Source: Streptomyces odontomachi
GTDB taxonomy: Bacteria > Actinomycetota > Actinomycetes > Streptomycetales > Streptomycetaceae
Direction of reading: 5' to 3'
Assembly (NCBI RefSeq): GCF_024435355.1
Contig: NZ_JAMJWG010000037.1
Span: 1 to 56,690, forward strand
DNA: 56,690 bases
The position numbers and the translations under genes were made by a program. Every line of letters begins with the position of its first letter. Positions within the stretch are counted from its first letter, which is position 1. Shown in pieces: positions 53,323 to 56,690 of the stretch. Under the pieces are notes generated by a model, which was given only the letters and a program-made list of their open reading frames with translations, did no database searches and had not been told where the DNA came from.

Positions 53323-54519
53323 TCAGGGGTAGAGCAGCACGTCGGCGCCGGCCCACCGGGCGGGCGGCGCCGGCGGATCGCACCCCGGTAGCGGGTCCTC
53401 GCCCGCGTCGACGGCACGCCGCAATCGGTCGGAGCCCCACAGCAGGTCGATGAAGTGACGGTGGCCGGTCCCGTCCACACCGCCGTCCGCGGTCCGCCAC
53501 GCGAAGTCGTCCGGGTACAGCCGGCTCAGCGTGGCCAGCATCGCCACGGCGGTACGCACCGGGGCGAACGCCTGCCGGTCGGTGATGTGGACCTGGACCC
53601 CGCGCAGCGCCCGCCCGGCGTGCTTGTGGAAGGTCGGCACGTAGCGCAGGTCGCGGAAGTGCACCCCGGGCAGGGCGAGATCGGCGAGCGCGGGGGCGAG
53701 GCGTGCGTCGATGTACGGGGCACCGATGATCTCGAACGGTTGCGTGGTGCCGCGCCCCTCCGAGAGGTTCGTCCCTTCGAACAGGCAGGTGCCGGGGTAG
53801 ACGGCGGCCGTGGTGAGTGTCGGGATGTTCGGCGAGGGGGCGATCCAGGGCAGGCCGGTGGCGTCCGCGGCCATGGCGCGCCGCCAGCCGACCGCCTCGA
53901 TCACCGTCAGGTCGGCCGCCCTGCCAGCGGCCTGCGGCACGGCCGAGGCGTTGAGGTGGCGGGCGAGTTCACCGCAGGTGAGGCCGTGCCGGACGGGTAT
54001 CGCGGCGCGTCCGACGAAGCTCGCCCATCCGGGGTCGAGCAGCGGGCCCTCGCTCACCAGCCCACCCAGGGGATTGGGCCGATCGGCGACCACGAACCGG
54101 ATGCCCGTACGGGCCGCCGAGACCATCAGGTCGAACATGGTCCACACGTAGGTGTAGAACCGGGCCCCGATGTCCTGGAGGTCGTACACCAGGGCGTCGA
54201 CACCGCTGCCGAGCAGCACCTTGTCGAGGTCCGCGGCACTGCACCCGTAGGTGTCGTGCACCGGCAGCCCGGTACCGGGATCCGCCTCGGCGGTCTCGCT
54301 CTCGCCGGCCTGGCCCGTTCCGTGCAGCCCGTGCTCGGGACCGAAGAGCGCGACCAGAGGCAGGCCGGCCGCCAGCAGCGCGGGTGCGGCCGGGCGCAGA
54401 TCGGGCAGCACGCCGGTGTGGTTGGTCACCAGGCCGAGCCGGCCGGGCCCCGCGAGCCCGGGCGCCGCGTGCAGGCGCGCGATCCCGGTCGTCACCACCG
54501 CGCGGTCGTCCGTGCTCAT
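53323..54519 (-). CDS. NamZ-like exo-beta-N-acetylmuramidase (DUF1343)
   Basis: A 398-residue DUF1343 protein. Signatures are RLGLVTNHTGVLPD, LVALFGPEHGLHGTGQAGE, DTYGCSAADLDKVL, LVYDLQDIGARFYTYVWTM, FVVADRPNPLGG and CLFEGTNLSEGRGTTQPFE. Characterised members (NamZ, GH171) release MurNAc from the non-reducing ends of peptidoglycan chains. No signal peptide is visible in the chosen start (ATG 54519) or the longer frame, so it may act inside the cell or after lysis. It is read in the same direction as, and just upstream of, the RpiR/importer operon. Function by homology is good; the substrate in this organism is untested. Confidence 0.86.
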   Translation of the reverse strand: MSTDDRAVVTTGIARLHAAPGLAGPGRLGLVTNHTGVLPDLRPAAPALLAAGLPLVALFGPEHGLHGTGQAGESETAEADPGTGLPVHDTYGCSAADLDKVLLGSGVDALVYDLQDIGARFYTYVWTMFDLMVSAARTGIRFVVADRPNPLGGLVSEGPLLDPGWASFVGRAAIPVRHGLTCGELARHLNASAVPQAAGRAADLTVIEAVGWRRAMAADATGLPWIAPSPNIPTLTTAAVYPGTCLFEGTNLSEGRGTTQPFEIIGAPYIDARLAPALADLALPGVHFRDLRYVPTFHKHAGRALRGVQVHITDRQAFAPVRTAVAMLATLSRLYPDDFAWRTADGGVDGTGHRHFIDLLWGSDRLRRAVDAGEDPLPGCDPPAPPARWAGADVLLYP

Positions 54520-54556
54520 CGTGCGCCCCCGTCTGCCGGTGCCTCTCGATCTGGCT

Positions 54557-54590
54557 GTTGGAAACTTACTTGCGCATCTTGGAATATGAC
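54557..54590 (-). promoter_or_regulatory. Candidate RpiR-type operator upstream of the NamZ-like gene
   Basis: GTTGGAAACTTACTTGC and a second TTGGAAT 20 bases later form A/T-rich repeated half-sites 38 bases upstream of the start. The first is close to the GGAAACTTTCC-type palindromes I associate with sugar regulators in Streptomyces, but the match is imperfect and made from memory. Confidence 0.35.
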
Positions 54591-54678
54591 AGGGGCTTAC
54601 CAACAAGTTCTGTGCGGACGGCGCAGGGATGAGCGACCGGGATGCCGGGACCGCGAGGGCTGCGGGGCTACGGGGAAC

Positions 54679-55545
54679 TCAGTAGATGATCACCTTGTCG
54701 CCGGTGCGCACCTGCGCGAACAGGCTGGCGATCTTCTGCTCGTCCCGTACGTTGACGCAGCCGTGAGAGGCGCCGGCGTAACCGCGGGCGGCGAAGTCGG
54801 ACGAGTAGTGGACGGCCTGGCCGCCGCTGAAGAACATCGCGTACGGCATCGGCGTGTGGTAGATCGTCGAGACGTGGTGGCGGGACTTCCAGTAGACCGT
54901 GAAGGAGCCCTCGCGCGTGGGGGTGTACTCGGAGCCGAAGCGGACGTCCATCGCGGACACCACGCTGCCGTTCACCATCCAGGCCAGGCTGCGGCTCTGC
55001 TTGCTGATGCACAGGGCGCGACCCGTCATGCAGCGCGGATCCGGCTTGCTGAGCGGCAGGGTCGTCGGCGGGTACAGCTCGTCGTGGCCGGGCGCCGGGG
55101 TCAGCGCCGTCAGACGCTGCCAGGTGGTGGTGTCCGTGCGGCCGGTGCGGGGCAGGCCGTGGGCGCCCTGGAAGGCGGAGACCGCGGTCGCGGTGATCGA
55201 GCCGTAGTAACCGGTGGGGGAGCGGTCGAAGTACGCCAGCTTGCGCAGCCGGGCCTGGAGTTCCCGGACCTGGCCGCTCTGCGAGCCGGTGCTCATGAGG
55301 ACGGTCGGCGCGGTGGGGGACGGCCGCCGGGTCGGCGTCGGGGTGCTCGGTGCGCCGGCCGTGGGTCGGGCCGACGGTGTCGGCGCGCCGGAGGAACTGC
55401 CCACCCTGCCCTCCACCTGGATGGGGCGGCACGCGGTGAGCGTGGTGAGGGCGGTCAGCAGGGCCAGCGTGACGGCCAGGGCGGCGGCGAGCGGCAGCCG
55501 GCGCGCGGCCGGCGCGTCCGGCGGGGTGGGTATGGCGCGACGCAT
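54679..55545 (-). CDS. L,D-transpeptidase lipoprotein with peptidoglycan-binding domain
   Basis: A 288-residue exported enzyme. Lipobox LTTLTACRP (Cys39), a Pro/Thr/Ser-rich linker, a PG_binding_1 domain (residues 90-147, QVRELQARLRKLAYFDRSPT, GYYGSITATAVSAFQGAHGL) and a YkuD catalytic domain with H246 (AVHYSSD) and S260-H-G-C263-V-N. It forms 3-3 crosslinks or attaches proteins to the wall. ATG at 55545 preceded by AAGGGG. Single gene, divergent from the mutase. Confidence 0.9.
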   Translation of the reverse strand: MRRAIPTPPDAPAARRLPLAAALAVTLALLTALTTLTACRPIQVEGRVGSSSGAPTPSARPTAGAPSTPTPTRRPSPTAPTVLMSTGSQSGQVRELQARLRKLAYFDRSPTGYYGSITATAVSAFQGAHGLPRTGRTDTTTWQRLTALTPAPGHDELYPPTTLPLSKPDPRCMTGRALCISKQSRSLAWMVNGSVVSAMDVRFGSEYTPTREGSFTVYWKSRHHVSTIYHTPMPYAMFFSGGQAVHYSSDFAARGYAGASHGCVNVRDEQKIASLFAQVRTGDKVIIY

Positions 55546-56005
55546 GGGTTCCCCTTGGCTCGAAGGCGGTGCCGCTCTCGACGACGCTGCCCCGATGGTT
55601 CCCCCGCGCGCCACGTCGTGAACTCCCCCGTACGTGCTGTGCGCGGTGCACGCGAGGCACCTGTCACGCACGGCGCGCGCGGGGCGTCCGCGGTGTCCGC
55701 CGTTCAGCCGCACGCTGTGACGAAGACCTCGTCGAGGCGCATGCTGTGAGCAAGGTCCCAGCGTGTGGCCCTCCACCGGCCGCGCAGCGGCCGCTACAGT
55801 CCGTCGCTAGAGCGGCGCGACGACGCTTTTTCGGGGCGACGTCCCGACGACCCGCTCCCACCCGAGCCGCCCCCAGCACACCCGCACCGTCAACCTCACC
55901 TTCACCCACCTACCCCCACCCCCCACCGACCCCTCACCCATCACGCTCAACACCTAGAAGGAGCCCGGCCGATGGTGGCCGGCCGCTCCAGCGGGAGGCC
56001 CCATC
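55546..56005. other. Divergent intergenic region before the acyl-CoA mutase gene
   Basis: About 460 bases without a gene. 55730-55850 has scattered imperfect direct repeats (GAAGACCTCGTCGAGGCGCA; TGCTGTGAGCAAGG). 55880-55950 is a C/A-rich run (CACCCACCTACCCCCACC) followed by a purine-rich GCGGGAGG at 55991-55998 that is the ribosome binding site for the mutase. I looked for the conserved core of a cobalamin riboswitch because the product is B12-dependent and saw none. Confidence 0.4.
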
Positions 56006-56690
56006 ATGGCGCGCGAGTCGCAGTCCGGACTGCCCATCGAGCCGGTGTACGGCCCGGACGACCTCAAGGACTGGGACGCGGCGGAGAAACTCGGCGCACC
56101 GGGCACGTACCCCTTCACCCGCGGCGTGTACCCGACCATGTACACCGGTCGCCCGTGGACGATGCGCCAGTACGCCGGCTTCGGCACCGCCGTGGAGTCG
56201 AACGCGCGCTACCGCCAGCTGATCGAGCACGGCACGACGGGCCTGTCGGTCGCCTTCGACCTGCCCACCCAGATGGGCCACGACTCGGACGCCCCGATCG
56301 CGTCGGGCGAGGTCGGCAAGGTGGGGGTGGCCATCGACTCCATCGACGACATGCGGGTGCTGTTCGACCAGATCCCGCTGGACAAGGTCTCCACGTCGAT
56401 GACGATCAACGCGCCGGCGGCCCTGCTCCTGCTGCTCTACCAACTCGTCGCCGAGGAGCAGGGTGCCGCGGCCGACCAGCTGACCGGGACGATCCAGAAC
56501 GACGTGCTCAAGGAGTACATCGCCCGCGGCACGTACATCTTCCCGCCCAAACCGTCCCTGCGGCTGATCGCGGACATCTTCAAGTACTGCAAGGCCGAAC
56601 TCCCGCGCTGGAACATGATCTCGATCTCCGGCTACCACATGGCCGAAGCCGGTGCCACGCCCGCGCAGGAGATCGCGTTCACCCTCGCGG
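56006..56690 (+). CDS. Methylmalonyl-CoA mutase-type large subunit (partial, runs off the window)
   Basis: The first 228 residues of a B12-dependent acyl-CoA mutase. Conserved stretches are PGTYPFTRGVYPTMYTGRPW, TMRQYAGFGTAVESNARYRQ, TGLSVAFDLPTQMGHDSDAP, MTINAPAALLLLLYQLVAEEQG and TIQNDVLKEYIARGTYIFPP, all part of the acyl-CoA-binding barrel. The product interconverts methylmalonyl-CoA and succinyl-CoA or a related branched acyl-CoA (an isobutyryl-CoA-type mutase cannot be excluded). ATG at 56006 with GGGAGG eight bases upstream. The remaining barrel and any B12 domain lie beyond the window end. Confidence 0.93.
   Translation, partial: MARESQSGLPIEPVYGPDDLKDWDAAEKLGAPGTYPFTRGVYPTMYTGRPWTMRQYAGFGTAVESNARYRQLIEHGTTGLSVAFDLPTQMGHDSDAPIASGEVGKVGVAIDSIDDMRVLFDQIPLDKVSTSMTINAPAALLLLLYQLVAEEQGAAADQLTGTIQNDVLKEYIARGTYIFPPKPSLRLIADIFKYCKAELPRWNMISISGYHMAEAGATPAQEIAFTLA

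Noticed and set aside
55546..56005. Cobalamin riboswitch upstream of the mutase
   Set aside because: The conserved B12-box core could not be found, and the leader is low-complexity C-rich DNA.

Overview
The window is high-G+C actinobacterial chromosome, almost certainly Streptomyces. Codon third positions are nearly all G or C, GTG and TTG starts with AGGAGG-type ribosome binding sites are common, rare TTA (bldA-type) codons occur, and the gene neighbourhood (DD-carboxypeptidase, an SCO4848-family membrane protein, sdhCDAB, an acyl-CoA mutase) is a familiar Streptomyces core region. Three kinds of Streptomyces-style dispersed intergenic repeat are present. No rRNA, tRNA, CRISPR array or complete insertion sequence was found.

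Layout. 0-5.4 kb: a VOC-fold protein, then a polyprenyl-phospho-arabinose type set (DprE2-like and DprE1-like on minus; PAP2 phosphatase, UbiA-type phosphoribosyltransferase and GtrA on plus). 5.7-9.7 kb: cell-wall enzymes (a DD-carboxypeptidase and two tandem GH25 lysozymes). 9.8-14.2 kb: an SCO4848-family membrane protein, an MFS remnant, two MmgE/PrpD genes and a LysR regulator, peppered with repeats. 14.4-23.5 kb: an accessory zone with a TPR protein, a small-protein/DUF6879/NB-ARC-TPR operon, a VanX-like dipeptidase, and an XRE regulator followed by overlapping tiny genes and a GntR regulator; four genes here carry TTA codons. 23.8-27.8 kb: a secreted repeat protein, a membrane metallophosphoesterase and a lipoprotein. 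27.8-30.7 kb: a small beta-grasp-like protein ending in Gly-Gly, two bases ahead of a DUF4132 protein. 30.7-36.1 kb: a shikimate/quinate catabolic island (MHS transporter, TetR, AroE-like dehydrogenase, 3-dehydroshikimate dehydratase and HPPD-like half split by an in-frame TAG). 36-40.6 kb: a membrane protein and sdhCDAB. 41-44.3 kb: a GH20 hexosaminidase, a hypothetical gene and a SUKH/SMI1 protein. 44.9-47 kb: an ECF sigma factor coupled to a membrane protein. 47.3-54.5 kb: an amino-sugar scavenging locus (PIG-L deacetylase, ABC importer, GNAT, RpiR regulator with a TTA codon, NamZ-like muramidase). 54.7 kb to the end: an L,D-transpeptidase and the 5' part of a methylmalonyl-CoA mutase-type gene.

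How the genes work together. Much of the window concerns the envelope: precursor sugar lipids, peptidoglycan trimming and hydrolysis, and recovery of the released amino sugars. The strongest candidates for something little described are the Gly-Gly-ending beta-grasp protein paired with DUF4132 and the TTA-containing NB-ARC/DUF6879 operon. The clearest oddities are the in-frame stop in the dehydroshikimate dehydratase fusion and repeat sequence that now supplies the end of the LysR gene.
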